DNA of 64,000 bases from Bacteroidota bacterium (GCA_018266845.1 JAFDZO010000018.1:1-64000), one strand, 5' to 3'; counted from the first letter of the stretch, positions 6,877-15,335 are shown. Notes: generated from the sequence alone by a model not told the origin. Translations and numbers: made by a program.

Positions 6877-7734
6877 TTACTGTCCTAAGTACGCTTTCAG
6901 TCCTTTGCTTCTTGATGCCTGTCTTAATCTTCTGATTGCTTTTTCTTTTATCTGTCTTACTCTTTCGCGAGTGAGCTTGTACTTATCGCCGATTTCTTCA
7001 AGCGTGAGCGGATTTTCTTTTTCGAGTCCATAATATAATTTCACAACTTCTTTTTCTCTCTGAGAAAGTGTATCAAGTGCTCTTTCAATTTCAATTCTTA
7101 ATGAATCTTTCAGAAGCTCCGTATCCGGCTGCTTCTCTTTCTTATCCGGCATAATATCAATAAGCTTTGTATCTTCGCCGTGAATAGAAGGAGCATCCAT
7201 AGAAACGTGCCCGCCTGAATTCTTGAGAGTTTCCTGTACTTCGTAAACTGACATATCAAGCTGCTCTGCAATTTCAAGAACGTTTGGAGTTCTCTCGTTC
7301 TGCTGCTCAAGCTCGCTGATAGTTTTTGCAATTTTTGATTTTTGCTGAACGATGTTAAGCGGCAACCTTACAACTCTTGACTGTTCTGCAAGAGCCTGAA
7401 GGATTGACTGTCTTATCCACCATACAGCATAAGAGATAAATTTAAACCCTCTTGTTTCATCGAATTTCTTCGCTGCCTTTATAAGTCCCAGGTTTCCTTC
7501 ATTGATTAAGTCATTCAATGATAGTCCCTGATTCTGGTATTGTTTCGCCACCGATACAACGAATCTGAGATTCGCCTTTACGAGTAAATCGAGCGCTTTC
7601 TTATCACCTTTTTTTATTCTTTTAGCGCAGTCTATTTCCTGCTCTACTGTAAGAGGTGTCGTTTTGCTGATTTCCTTCAGGTAAATATCGGTTGACTGGT
7701 TTTCCCTGCTTGTATATTGTTTGCCTAATTTCAT
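6877..7734 (-). CDS. rpoD: Primary sigma factor RpoD/SigA (short Bacteroidetes type)
   Basis: A 285-residue sigma-70 lacking region 1.1. Region 1.2 is at residues 15-45 ([18 protein letters not shown]), region 2 at about 50-125 with the core-binding and -10 helix [19 protein letters not shown], region 3 at 125-205, and region 4.2 near the end ([29 protein letters not shown]). Size and order fit the primary sigma factors of Bacteroidetes rather than alternative sigmas. Its ATG follows directly after the stop codon of the PIN-domain gene, so translation is probably coupled. Two terminators and a hairpin lie downstream. Confidence 0.95.
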   Translation of the reverse strand: MKLGKQYTSRENQSTDIYLKEISKTTPLTVEQEIDCAKRIKKGDKKALDLLVKANLRFVVSVAKQYQNQGLSLNDLINEGNLGLIKAAKKFDETRGFKFISYAVWWIRQSILQALAEQSRVVRLPLNIVQQKSKIAKTISELEQQNERTPNVLEIAEQLDMSVYEVQETLKNSGGHVSMDAPSIHGEDTKLIDIMPDKKEKQPDTELLKDSLRIEIERALDTLSQREKEVVKLYYGLEKENPLTLEEIGDKYKLTRERVRQIKEKAIRRLRQASRSKGLKAYLGQ

Positions 7735-8169
7735 TTAAATTAAATTGGCTTTCTTAAATATTAATTGAGGATTTTTATACTTTTGTATAATATGCGGATG
7801 TAAAAATTTTATACCGGTCCTTTTAAACATCTCTGCCTTCTCTTCTGTAAACGAAACAATCGGAAGTTTAGTTTCGAGAGCAATTGCGCATACAACCGCA
7901 TCACGAATTTCGATTTTTTCTTTCAGAAGCTTTCCTATTGTGTGAGAGTATTTATAAGGCACTCCCAAAACTCCCGAGCCAAAGAACGCCTGCTTTGCAG
8001 TTTCTTCCTGCTTTTTTGTTTTGCACAATGAAAAAACCTCCGAAGCGTTAATGACTGATGTGTAACAGTTAAAAAGCTCAAGGCACTTTAAAAGAACTGA
8101 ATTTTTTTCGCCGTAAAGATGCTTCAGATAAACATCGCTCTCAAGAAAAACTTCAAAATCACTCCTCAT
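7735..8169 (-). CDS. PIN-domain protein (VapC-like), stop abuts rpoD start
   Basis: A 144-residue protein with the acidic PIN pattern: Asp in VFLESDVYLKHL, Glu in INASEVFSL, and Asp in EIRDAVVCAIALE followed by LPIVSFTEEKAEMF. PIN domains are Mg-dependent ribonucleases, most often VapC toxins cutting tRNA or rRNA. It has no signal or membrane segment. The gene lies 4 nt after a small unknown gene (a possible antitoxin) and its TAA is immediately next to the rpoD ATG. The assignment to PIN is good; a toxin role and target are inferred. It could also be a housekeeping RNase. Confidence 0.75.
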   Translation of the reverse strand: MRSDFEVFLESDVYLKHLYGEKNSVLLKCLELFNCYTSVINASEVFSLCKTKKQEETAKQAFFGSGVLGVPYKYSHTIGKLLKEKIEIRDAVVCAIALETKLPIVSFTEEKAEMFKRTGIKFLHPHIIQKYKNPQLIFKKANLI

Positions 8170-8173
8170 AATC

Positions 8174-8467
8174 TTAACTTTTTTTCAGCGAGCCAAAGGA
8201 ACTTATCAATAAAAAAGTAGAATTTCTATCTATATTTAATTTCTTTGATAAAAATTCTACTTGTTGAATCTTGTCTGAAGCAATTTTTATTTTGCTTTTA
8301 GATTTATCTTTGTCTTTTACAGAAAGAACTAAAACTTCTACGTCTTCTTCCTTTGCATCATTACCTTTTCTTATTTCACCGAACCATCCGGCAAGCTGAG
8401 ATTCATTGTAAATCAGTCTGCCTTTATTATTGAGCTTAGCAGAAAATTTGTTAAGCTTCCGTGCCAA
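8174..8467 (-). CDS. Small protein of unknown function between rplW and the PIN gene
   Basis: A 97-residue, lysine-rich, soluble product (LNKFSAKLNNKGRLIYNESQ at the N-terminal side, a DKDKSKSK run, then an alpha-helical C-terminus). The only plausible start is a TTG that overlaps the end of rplW by 17 nt, implying translational coupling. No family is recognised. Position immediately before a PIN-domain gene suggests an antitoxin or partner, but no DNA-binding motif such as AbrB or RHH can be identified, so this is only context. Confidence 0.55.
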   Translation of the reverse strand: MARKLNKFSAKLNNKGRLIYNESQLAGWFGEIRKGNDAKEEDVEVLVLSVKDKDKSKSKIKIASDKIQQVEFLSKKLNIDRNSTFLLISSFGSLKKS

Positions 8468-8747
8468 AGAAATCTATTTTGTCATCTTTATGCAGGGTAA
8501 CGATAGCTTTTTTTCTGTCAGCTCTGAAGCCTTCAAATCTTCCTTTTTTAGTAAATTGAGATTTTGCCTTACCCTTCGCAACGGAAGTTGTAACGCCTAA
8601 TACTCTTACTTTAAATCTTTTTTCAACTGCGTTTGCAATTTCGATTTTGTTTGAATCTTTCGAAACTTCAAAAGCATACTTGTTAAGATTTTCTGAAAGC
8701 GAAGTATTCTTTTCTGTAATTAACGGTCTTATTAAAATTGATTTCAT
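8451..8747 (-). CDS. rplW: 50S ribosomal protein L23
   Basis: 98 residues, the usual length. It binds 23S rRNA near the exit tunnel and docks trigger factor and SRP. Recognisable are the N-terminal IRPLITEKNTSLSENLNKYAFEV and the VEKRFKVRVLGVTTSVAKGK block. It follows rplD by 29 nt, as in the S10 operon. Normally rplB (L2) comes next; here an unknown gene, a PIN gene and rpoD follow instead. Confidence 0.95.
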   Translation of the reverse strand: MKSILIRPLITEKNTSLSENLNKYAFEVSKDSNKIEIANAVEKRFKVRVLGVTTSVAKGKAKSQFTKKGRFEGFRADRKKAIVTLHKDDKIDFFGTEA

Positions 8748-8776
8748 ATCTTAAACTTAAAATGAATTCGAAAAAT

Positions 8777-9403
8777 TTATGACAAGCTTTTGCATAAAGA
8801 ATCTACAGCCGATTTTTGCATTACAATCATTTTGTTATCAAGCAATTCGTAAGTAGCAGCCTTATCTCCGATAAGCACATTGCACTTCGGCATATTTCTT
8901 CCTGATTTATAAACGTTGTCATTTTTTCCGCCGAGAAGAACCAAAGTTTTTGTTGCATCGAGCTTCAAAGCTTTTAAGATATTGCTTAAATTCTTTGTCT
9001 TAGGAGCGTCGAATGAAAAATCCTCAACAACTAAAATCTGATTTTCTTTTGCCTTCAAAGAGAGAGCGCTTTTTCTTGCAAGTCTTGCTGCTTTTTTAGG
9101 AAGAGCAAGCTTATAAGTATGCGGTTTGGGTCCGAAGATTGTGCCTCCGCCCGGCATTAACGGAGAACGGTTAGTACCTCTTCTTGCTCCGCCGGTGCCT
9201 TTTTGTCTGAACGGCTTTTTACCGCCGCCGCGAACTTCGCTTCTTTCTTTGGTTTTGTGAGTTCCCTGTCTTTGATTTGAAAGATAGGTTCTCACTGCCA
9301 TATAAATCAGGTGCTGATTAGGTTCTATCTCAAATATATCTGAAGGTAAAGTTACTTTCTCGTTTGTCTGAGAACCGTCTATTTTATATACGTTAAGTTC
9401 CAT
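8777..9403 (-). CDS. rplD: 50S ribosomal protein L4
   Basis: 208 residues, the family's typical size. The extended loop that lines the exit tunnel is visible (RQGTHKTKERSEVRGGGKKP, then GTGGARRGTNRSPLMPGGG), followed by the globular C-terminal domain. In many bacteria L4 also autoregulates the S10 operon; no leader for that was identified here. It lies 17 nt after rplC. Confidence 0.95.
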   Translation of the reverse strand: MELNVYKIDGSQTNEKVTLPSDIFEIEPNQHLIYMAVRTYLSNQRQGTHKTKERSEVRGGGKKPFRQKGTGGARRGTNRSPLMPGGGTIFGPKPHTYKLALPKKAARLARKSALSLKAKENQILVVEDFSFDAPKTKNLSNILKALKLDATKTLVLLGGKNDNVYKSGRNMPKCNVLIGDKAATYELLDNKMIVMQKSAVDSLCKSLS

Positions 9404-9420
9404 AATTTTTATAATTACTG

Positions 9421-10038
9421 TTATTTGTAGATTTCAACAAATCCGGATTTTGTTCCGGGAACTGCTCCTTTTACAAGTATCAGGTTTGAGTCTGCAAAAA
9501 TTTTAATAACTTTTAAATTTCTTACAGTTACCTGATCGTTTCCTGTTCTTCCCGCCATTCTTTGTCCTTTAAAAACTCTTGAAGGATAAGACGAAGCGCC
9601 GATTGAACCGGGAGCTCTTTGTCTGTCAGACTGACCGTGAGTTCTCTGACCGCCGCCGAAACCGTGGCGTTTCATTACCCCCTGAAATCCTTTACCTTTT
9701 GAAGTGCCTGTTACTTTTACAGTATCGCCTTCGTTGAAAATATTTACTTTAACCTGTTCCCCTGCTTTTAAATCGTTCACAGGGAAATCTTTTATTTCTT
9801 TTATAAATCTTAAAGCGGGGATATTTAATTTCTTAAACTTGCCCTGCATTGGTTTGTTAACAGTTTTTTCTCTTCTTGTCCCGAAGCCAAGCTGAACTGA
9901 TTCGTAGCCGTCTTTTTCTTTAGTCTTAATTTGTGTTACGTAACAAGGACCCGCTTCAATAACCGTAACCGGAACAGCATTACCATTTTCCTGATAATAC
10001 GTAGTCATCCCGATTTTTTTTCCTAAAATTCCTATCAT
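9421..10038 (-). CDS. rplC: 50S ribosomal protein L3
   Basis: 205 residues. Begins [15 protein letters not shown] and contains the signature [19 protein letters not shown] and the central-extension [20 protein letters not shown] that approaches the peptidyl transferase centre. L3 is an early 50S assembly protein. It lies between rpsJ and rplD in canonical S10-operon order. Confidence 0.96.
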   Translation of the reverse strand: MIGILGKKIGMTTYYQENGNAVPVTVIEAGPCYVTQIKTKEKDGYESVQLGFGTRREKTVNKPMQGKFKKLNIPALRFIKEIKDFPVNDLKAGEQVKVNIFNEGDTVKVTGTSKGKGFQGVMKRHGFGGGQRTHGQSDRQRAPGSIGASSYPSRVFKGQRMAGRTGNDQVTVRNLKVIKIFADSNLILVKGAVPGTKSGFVEIYK

Positions 10039-10096
10039 TGGTATTTATTTAAATACTTGGTAGTATCCTTAATTTGAAAATAATTGGCGAGCGCGC

Positions 10097-10405
10097 TTAT
10101 ACTTTAATCTCGATATCTACACCGCCGGGAGGATCAAGCTTTGTAAGAGCGTCAATTGTTTTATTTGAAGAATTCAAAATATCAATTAATCTCTTATGCG
10201 AGCGTGTTTCAAACTGCTCTCTTGATTTTTTATCCACGTGTGGTGAACGGTTGACAGTATAAGTGTTTTTCTTCGTTGGAAGCGGAATTGGTCCGCTTAC
10301 AACAGCGCCTGTTGACTTAATCGTTTTGATTATTCTTTCTGTCCATTTATCCAATAAGTTATGGTCGTAAGATCTTAACTTTATTCTGATTTTTTGAGCT
10401 GCCAA
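10097..10405 (-). CDS. rpsJ: 30S ribosomal protein S10 (NusE)
   Basis: 102 residues, matching the family: [21 protein letters not shown] at the N-terminus, [22 protein letters not shown] in the loop and ending VDIEIKV. S10 works in the 30S head and as the antitermination factor NusE. It is the first gene of the S10 group and is separated from tuf by a terminator-like hairpin. Confidence 0.96.
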   Translation of the reverse strand: MAAQKIRIKLRSYDHNLLDKWTERIIKTIKSTGAVVSGPIPLPTKKNTYTVNRSPHVDKKSREQFETRSHKRLIDILNSSNKTIDALTKLDPPGGVDIEIKV

Positions 10406-10425
10406 TTTAATTGATTTAAATTTTA

Positions 10426-10458
10426 CAAAATAAAACCGCAGACTTGAAGTCTGCGGCT
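10426..10458 (-). terminator. Hairpin/attenuator between tuf and rpsJ
   Basis: On the minus strand CCGCAGACTTCAAGTCTGCGG forms a perfect stem followed by TTTTATTTTG, within the tuf-rpsJ spacer. It may end the str transcript or reduce read-through into the S10 genes. Confidence 0.65.
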
Positions 10459-10481
10459 GATTTTATCTTTTGCTGATTATT

Positions 10482-11714
10482 TTATTCGATTATCTTTGTT
10501 ACAACACCTGCGCCTACTGTACGTCCGCCTTCTCTGATAGCAAATTTCAATCCTTCTTCCATAGCGATTGGTGAAATTAACTCAACGGTTAATTTATCCA
10601 TGTTATCGCCCGGCATAACCATCTGTACATTTTCAGGTAAATGAACTACGCCTGTTACGTCAGTTGTTCTGAAGTAGAACTGTGGGCGGTAGTTTGTTGA
10701 GAACGGAGTATGTCTTCCGCCTTCTTCTTTTGAAAGAACATAAACCTGAGCTTCAAATTTTTTGTGAGGAGTAATGGAACCTGTTTTTGCAAGAACCATA
10801 CCTCTTTCGATTTCTTTCTTGTCAACACCTCTTAATAAAAGTCCGCAGTTGAAACCTGCAGTTGCTTCGTCCAATTCTTTATTGAACATTTCAGCACCTG
10901 TAACAACTGTTTTCTTCTTTGCGCCAAGACCGATAAGTTCAACTTCTTCACCGACTTTTACTTTTCCTCTTTCGATTCTTCCTGTTGCTACTGTACCTCT
11001 ACCTGTGATAGAAAATACGTCTTCAACCGGCATCAAGAATTCTTTATCAACGTCTCTCTTCGGCTCAGGAATGTAGTTATCAACTGCATCCATTAAATCG
11101 AAGATTGGTTTGTATCTTTCGTCATCTATAGGAGCATCGGATACACCGGCTTCCATAGCTTTTAAAGCAGAACCTCTGATGATTGGTACTTCATCACCGG
11201 GGAATCCGTTAGCAGTCATGATGTCTCTTAATTCTGATTCAACAACTTCAAGTAATAATTCAGCGTCTTCTTCTGTTTTTTCTTGCTCTCTGATTATATC
11301 AACTTTATTTAAGAATACTACAAGTGCAGGTACACCTACCTGTCTTGCAAGAAGGATGTGCTCTCTTGTTTGAGGCATAGCGCCGTCAGTAGCAGCAACA
11401 ACAAGGATTGCGCCGTCCATCTGAGCAGCACCGGTAATCATGTTTTTAATGTAGTCAGCGTGACCCGGGCAGTCAACGTGCGCATAGTGTCTTTTTTCTG
11501 TTTGATATTCAACGTGAGCGGTAGCAATCGTAATACCTCTTGCTTTTTCTTCTGGAGCTTTATCAATTTCATCGAATTTTTTTACTTTGCCGCCGAATTT
11601 TTTTGAAAGCGACATTGTGATTGCAGCGGTCAAAGTGGTCTTACCGTGGTCAACGTGACCGATAGTTCCGATATTGACGTGCGGCTTACTTACATCAAAT
11701 TTCTCTTTAGCCAT
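10482..11714 (-). CDS. tuf: Elongation factor Tu
   Basis: A 410-residue GTPase that carries aminoacyl-tRNA to the ribosome. G-motifs: GHVDHGKT (G1), [12 protein letters not shown] (switch I), DCPGHADY (G3), NKVD (G4) and SALKA (G5). Domains II and III follow ([34 protein letters not shown]). It is about 15 residues longer than E. coli EF-Tu, mainly from the segment [18 protein letters not shown] after SALKA. A strong Shine-Dalgarno AAAGGAG lies about 11 nt upstream. The gene follows the tRNA locus, the usual tRNA-tuf order. Confidence 0.97.
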   Translation of the reverse strand: MAKEKFDVSKPHVNIGTIGHVDHGKTTLTAAITMSLSKKFGGKVKKFDEIDKAPEEKARGITIATAHVEYQTEKRHYAHVDCPGHADYIKNMITGAAQMDGAILVVAATDGAMPQTREHILLARQVGVPALVVFLNKVDIIREQEKTEEDAELLLEVVESELRDIMTANGFPGDEVPIIRGSALKAMEAGVSDAPIDDERYKPIFDLMDAVDNYIPEPKRDVDKEFLMPVEDVFSITGRGTVATGRIERGKVKVGEEVELIGLGAKKKTVVTGAEMFNKELDEATAGFNCGLLLRGVDKKEIERGMVLAKTGSITPHKKFEAQVYVLSKEEGGRHTPFSTNYRPQFYFRTTDVTGVVHLPENVQMVMPGDNMDKLTVELISPIAMEEGLKFAIREGGRTVGAGVVTKIIE

Positions 11715-11813
11715 TTTATAATTTCTCCTTTAGTGAGATTGTTTTTATTTTTTAAATATTAAATTATTTTTTCAAATGGAATAATTTCTTACTCCGGAAA
11801 TATTTTTATCAAG

Positions 11814-11880
11814 TGGGTCAGGGAGGAATTGAACCTCAGCCTTGGCGCTAAAAGCACCACGCCCTAACCTGCTAATAATG
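11814..11880 (-). pseudogene. Truncated tRNA copy A (UUU-like anticodon arm)
   Basis: A 67-nt tandem unit sharing the 3' end of the intact tRNA upstream (GAGGTTCAATTCCTCC then CTGACCCA). It has a paired anticodon stem TGGTG/CGCCA with loop CTTTTAG (anticodon UUU). The 5' acceptor strand GGGTCAG is replaced by CATTATTA, and the D-arm is shortened (AGCAGGTTAGGGC). One T-stem pair is mismatched. It cannot form a normal cloverleaf, so it is called a tRNA fragment. Confidence 0.7.
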
Positions 11881-11948
11881 TGGGTCAGGGAGGAATTGAA
11901 CCTCCTGCCTTGACGCTAAAAGCGCCACGCCCTAACCTGCTAATAATG
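11881..11948 (-). pseudogene. Truncated tRNA copy B (UUU-like anticodon arm)
   Basis: A 68-nt tandem duplicate of copy A with the same missing 5' acceptor strand and shortened D-arm. The anticodon stem is TGGCG/CGTCA with loop CTTTTAG, and the T-arm GGAGG/CCTCC is intact. It directly abuts the intact tRNA gene. Confidence 0.7.
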
Positions 11949-12022
11949 TGGGTCAGGGAGGAATTGAACCTCCCACCTCGTGCTTATAAGGCACGCGCTC
12001 TAACCATCTGAGCTACTGACCC
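11949..12022 (-). tRNA. tRNA-Ile (anticodon UAU)
   Basis: 74 nt with a complete cloverleaf: acceptor GGGTCAG/CTGACCC with discriminator A, D-stem GCTC/GAGC, anticodon stem CGTGC/GCACG, loop CTTATAA and T-stem GGAGG/CCTCC. The loop gives anticodon UAU (antisense of 11986-11988), which would read AUA. The body is that of tRNA-Ile; a GAU version would differ by one base. UAU is rare in bacteria, which normally decode AUA with lysidine-modified CAU. CCA is not encoded. It lies upstream of tuf. Confidence 0.85.
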
Positions 12023-12152
12023 AGACCGGAAACTTCATATCCGGAAAACTTTTCTTAGATATGAAATTTTATAGAGTGTTTATCGTGTCTAATCTACGAG
12101 TTCTATACCGATTTTACTCAGCACTGACCCTATTAACTTATTTTAAAGAACT
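12001..12152 (-). repeat. Duplicated tRNA 5' part plus leader, copy 1
   Basis: Nearly identical to 12437-12584. The shared part covers the tRNA 5' end (acceptor and D-arm) and about 120 nt upstream. Inside the leader a hairpin TTCATATC/GATATGAA (about 12034-12065) occupies the place of a different-sequence hairpin in copy 2. Confidence 0.8.
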
Positions 12153-12156
12153 TTAT

Positions 12157-12396
12157 TTATTTATCTAAAGAATCTAAAAATCTTTTACAACCTCTTGCTT
12201 TAATTTTATTTTCCAATTTTAAAGCATCTGTTTTATTTTCAAATTCAAATGATTTTACCAATTTCCAATCTCGAGCTTTTCTTGTAAAATTTGTTTTACC
12301 TGAATTATGCTCTTTGATTCGGTTGTGAACATCGGAAGTGGAACCTGCATAATATTTCCCAACAGTTTCGCTGTAAAGTATATATGGATAAAACAA
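12157..12396 (-). CDS. GIY-YIG nuclease-domain protein embedded in the tRNA locus
   Basis: A 79-residue single-domain GIY-YIG protein if it starts at the TTG at 12396 (MFYPYILYS), the usual start for this family. A GTG at 12432 inside a tRNA-like anticodon arm would add 12 residues. Visible motifs are YILYS (GIY equivalent), KYYAGSTSDVHNRIKEHNSG (YIG equivalent AGS, catalytic Arg after VHN) and a Glu in DALKLENKIK. Such small proteins (UvrC N-terminal-like) are common in Bacteroidetes and their role is mostly unknown. The gene follows a truncated tRNA in the same strand and lies between two copies of a duplicated leader. Confidence 0.8.
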   Translation of the reverse strand: MFYPYILYSETVGKYYAGSTSDVHNRIKEHNSGKTNFTRKARDWKLVKSFEFENKTDALKLENKIKARGCKRFLDSLDK

Positions 12397-12402
12397 ATTT
12401 TC

Positions 12403-12458
12403 AGCCTCCCGCCTTGGCGCTGAAAGCGCCACGCTCTAACCATCTGAGCTACTGACCC
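12403..12458 (-). pseudogene. Truncated tRNA copy C (5' part, UUC-like anticodon arm)
   Basis: Acceptor 5' strand GGGTCAG and the D-arm are identical to tRNA-Ile(UAU), followed by a perfect anticodon stem TGGCG/CGCCA with loop CTTTCAG (anticodon UUC) and GGGAGG as the 5' T-stem strand. There the similarity stops and the GIY-YIG reading frame begins. The T-loop and 3' acceptor are absent, so it cannot be a working tRNA. Confidence 0.7.
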
Positions 12459-12584
12459 AGACCGGAAACTTCATCCCGACTTTGTCGGGATGAAATTTTA
12501 TAGAGTGTTTATCGTGTCTAATCTACGAGTTCTATGCCGATTTTACTCAGCACTGACCCTATTAACTTATTTTAAAGAACTTTT
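12437..12584 (-). repeat. Duplicated tRNA 5' part plus leader, copy 2
   Basis: Second copy of 12001-12152. The hairpin in the leader is TTCATCCCGAC/GTCGGGATGAA (12470-12494), longer than and different from that of copy 1, while the surrounding about 95 nt differ at one or two positions only. Confidence 0.8.
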
Positions 12585-12628
12585 ACTAATTTCAGATTTC
12601 AGATTTACTAACAACCAATCTTAACTTA

Positions 12629-12668
12629 TATTTCGTAATTTGTAATTCGTAACTTGTAATTCGTAATT
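12629..12668. repeat. Short tandem repeat TTCGTAAYTTGTAA
   Basis: About three degenerate units of roughly 14 nt just past the fusA stop codon. No function can be assigned. Confidence 0.5.
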
Positions 12669-12671
12669 GAA

Positions 12672-14765
12672 TTACGCTACTGCTTCTTTGCCTTTTACTT
12701 TCTCAACAATTTGCTCCTGAATTGACTTTGGAGCTTCATCGTAATGAGCAAACTGCATTGTGTAAATAGCGCGTCCTTGTGTCATACTTCTCAATTGTGT
12801 TGCATAACCGAACATCTCTGAAAGCGGAACAGATGCTTTAATTACCTGCGCATCATTTCTTTGAGACATACCTTCGATTTTACCTCTTCTTGAACTTAAA
12901 TCACCCATCACGTCACCCATGTATTCATCGGGAGTTACAACTTCAACATCCATAATCGGCTCAAGCAATACAGGATTAGCTTTTCTGGCAGCTTCTTTGA
13001 ATGCCATTGAACCTGCTATCTTAAACGCCATTTCTGACGAGTCAACATCGTGATACGAGCCGTCGAACAATCTTACCTTAATATCTTCAACCGGGTATCC
13101 CGCTAAAACACCGTTCTTCATTGCTTCTTCTATACCTTCAGAAACCGGCTTGATAAATTCCTTCGGAATTACACCGCCGACAATCGCGTTTTCAAAGATA
13201 AATCCTTTTCCTTTTTCGTTCGGCTCAACATCAATCCACACATGCCCGAACTGACCTTTACCGCCCGATTGCCTTACGAATTTACCTTCCTGAGTAACTT
13301 TCTTCTTAATTGTTTCTTTATAAGCAACCTGAGGCTTACCAACGTTTGCATCAACTTTAAATTCTCTCTTCAACCTGTCAACAATAATTTCCAAGTGAAG
13401 CTCACCCATACCTGCAATAAGCGTCTGACCTGTTTCTTCGTTTGAAGACACTCTGAATGTCGGGTCCTCATCGGAAAGTTTTCCGAGTGATTCACCAAGC
13501 TTATCCTGGTCAGCTTTTGTTTTCGGCTCGATTGCAATTGAGATAACCGGCTCAGGGAAAGTAATTTTCTCAAGAATAATCGGATCGCTTTCATCTGAAA
13601 GTGTATCGCCTGTCTTTGTAAATTTCAAACCAACTGCCGCCGCTATATCACCTGCATATACTTCTTTTATATCTTCCCTGCTGTTTGCGTGCATCTGAAG
13701 AAGTCTCGAAAATCTTTCTTTCTTGCCTGCGTTTGAATTAAACACATAGCTTCCTGCATCTGCTTTACCCGAATAGACTCTGAAGAAGGTTAATTTACCT
13801 ACATAAGGGTCTGTCATAATTTTGAAAGCTAAAGCAGAAAACTTTTCATCATCGGCAACTCTTCTGATAATATGGTCATCTGTGTGTAAGTGATGACCTT
13901 CAATCTCGCCAATATCTAACGGAGAAGGAAGAAGCTCAACAACTTTATCCAATAAATTTTGTACACCTTTATTTTTGAACGAAGAACCGCAGATAACAGG
14001 AACAATTTTAATTTCAATAGTTGCCCTTCTTAATACATCAAGAATTTCTTTTTCAGTAATCTCTTCGCCATTAAGATATTTTTCAATCAAATGGTCATCA
14101 ACATCTGCAACTGCCTCAAGCAGCTGCTGCCTTGCTTCTTCTGCCTGCGCTCTAAGGGATTCAGGAATCTCAACGTCATCATACGTCTGACCCATTGTTT
14201 CAGCATTGAACACTCTTGCCTTCATTGTGATTAAATCAATAATGCCGTTGAACATATCACCTTCTCCCATAGGAAGAGTGATAGGCACTGCATTAGCTTT
14301 TAATCTGTCTTTCATCATCTGGATAGCGTGAGCAAAGTTTGCGCCTGTTCTATCCATCTTGTTCACGAATGCAATTCTCGGCACTTTATACTTATCCATC
14401 TGTCTCCAAACGGTTTCAGACTGAGGCTCTACGCCGCCGACCGAGCAGAACAACGCAACTGCGCCGTCGAGAACTCTAAGCGAGCGCTCTACTTCCGCAG
14501 TAAAGTCAACGTGCCCGGGAGTATCAATAATATTAATTCTGTGTTTATTCCAGAAACATGTTGTAGCAGCAGAAGTAATTGTAATACCTCTTTCTTTTTC
14601 CTGCTCCATCCAGTCCATAGTTGCAGCGCCTTCATGCACTTCACCGATTCTGTGTGAACGTCCTGTATAATACAGTATTCTTTCTGTTGTTGTTGTTTTA
14701 CCGGCGTCAATGTGAGCACTGATACCGATATTTCTTGTCATTTCTAAGGATATTTGCCTTGCCAT
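12672..14765 (-). CDS. fusA: Elongation factor G
   Basis: A 697-residue translocase GTPase. G1 [10 protein letters not shown], switch [13 protein letters not shown]3 DTPGHVDF, G4 NKMDR, domain II from about residue 290, and domains III-V ([21 protein letters not shown]-like [24 protein letters not shown]). Length and motifs fit the translocation-competent EF-G. It is followed by the tRNA locus and tuf and preceded by rpsG, the standard str-operon order. Confidence 0.97.
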   Translation of the reverse strand: MARQISLEMTRNIGISAHIDAGKTTTTERILYYTGRSHRIGEVHEGAATMDWMEQEKERGITITSAATTCFWNKHRINIIDTPGHVDFTAEVERSLRVLDGAVALFCSVGGVEPQSETVWRQMDKYKVPRIAFVNKMDRTGANFAHAIQMMKDRLKANAVPITLPMGEGDMFNGIIDLITMKARVFNAETMGQTYDDVEIPESLRAQAEEARQQLLEAVADVDDHLIEKYLNGEEITEKEILDVLRRATIEIKIVPVICGSSFKNKGVQNLLDKVVELLPSPLDIGEIEGHHLHTDDHIIRRVADDEKFSALAFKIMTDPYVGKLTFFRVYSGKADAGSYVFNSNAGKKERFSRLLQMHANSREDIKEVYAGDIAAAVGLKFTKTGDTLSDESDPIILEKITFPEPVISIAIEPKTKADQDKLGESLGKLSDEDPTFRVSSNEETGQTLIAGMGELHLEIIVDRLKREFKVDANVGKPQVAYKETIKKKVTQEGKFVRQSGGKGQFGHVWIDVEPNEKGKGFIFENAIVGGVIPKEFIKPVSEGIEEAMKNGVLAGYPVEDIKVRLFDGSYHDVDSSEMAFKIAGSMAFKEAARKANPVLLEPIMDVEVVTPDEYMGDVMGDLSSRRGKIEGMSQRNDAQVIKASVPLSEMFGYATQLRSMTQGRAIYTMQFAHYDEAPKSIQEQIVEKVKGKEAVA

Positions 14766-14867
14766 TTTTACTGATTACAGTTTAAAATTTTCAATAATTA
14801 TAATATAACTACGATATTCTGTTCAGATGTGAATCAAGATATTAGTTATAGAAGAAAGGAGAGATTA

Positions 14868-15335
14868 TTACCACTTGAAGTGCGCGAAAGCTTTGTTAGC
14901 TTCAGCCATTTTGTGTACGTCTTCTTTCTTTTTTACGGAACTTCCTTCACCAACCGATGCAGCCATTAATTCGTTTGCAAGCTTCAAAGCCATTGACTTC
15001 TCGTTTCTTGCTCTTGAATAAGTTAAAATCCATTTAATTGCAAGCGCAACTCTTCTGTCAGGTCTTACTTCCGTAGGAACCTGATAGTTTGCTCCGCCGA
15101 CTCTTCTTGAACGGACTTCGATTGAAGGCTGAGTATCATTGATTGCTTTTCTGAAAACATCAACCGGCTCGCCTTTGGTTTTTTCTGCAATAATATCAAA
15201 TGCCTGATACATAATTTTCTGCGCAACTTGCTTTTTGCCGTCTTCCATCAAAGCGTTGATGAATCTTCCGATTAATATATCGTTATATTTCAAATCGGGA
15301 ATTCTGATTCTTTTTTCAGCTCTTTTTCTTCTCAT
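14868..15335 (-). CDS. rpsG: 30S ribosomal protein S7
   Basis: 155 residues, matching S7: MRRKRAEKRIRIPDLKYND at the start, IEVRSRRVGGANYQVPTEV in the rRNA-binding part and an Ala/Lys-rich C-terminus ending KAFAHFKW. S7 nucleates assembly of the 30S head and can be a translational regulator of the str operon. It lies between rpsL and fusA. Confidence 0.97.
   Translation of the reverse strand: MRRKRAEKRIRIPDLKYNDILIGRFINALMEDGKKQVAQKIMYQAFDIIAEKTKGEPVDVFRKAINDTQPSIEVRSRRVGGANYQVPTEVRPDRRVALAIKWILTYSRARNEKSMALKLANELMAASVGEGSSVKKKEDVHKMAEANKAFAHFKW

Noticed and set aside
11814-12022. Tandem 67-74 nt units as a CRISPR-like or satellite array
   Set aside because: The repeat units are tRNA pieces, with no spacers and no cas genes.
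12255-12443. 62-codon alternative frame over the tRNA copy and nuclease gene
   Set aside because: It is a frame shadow of the GIY-YIG gene with no family pattern.
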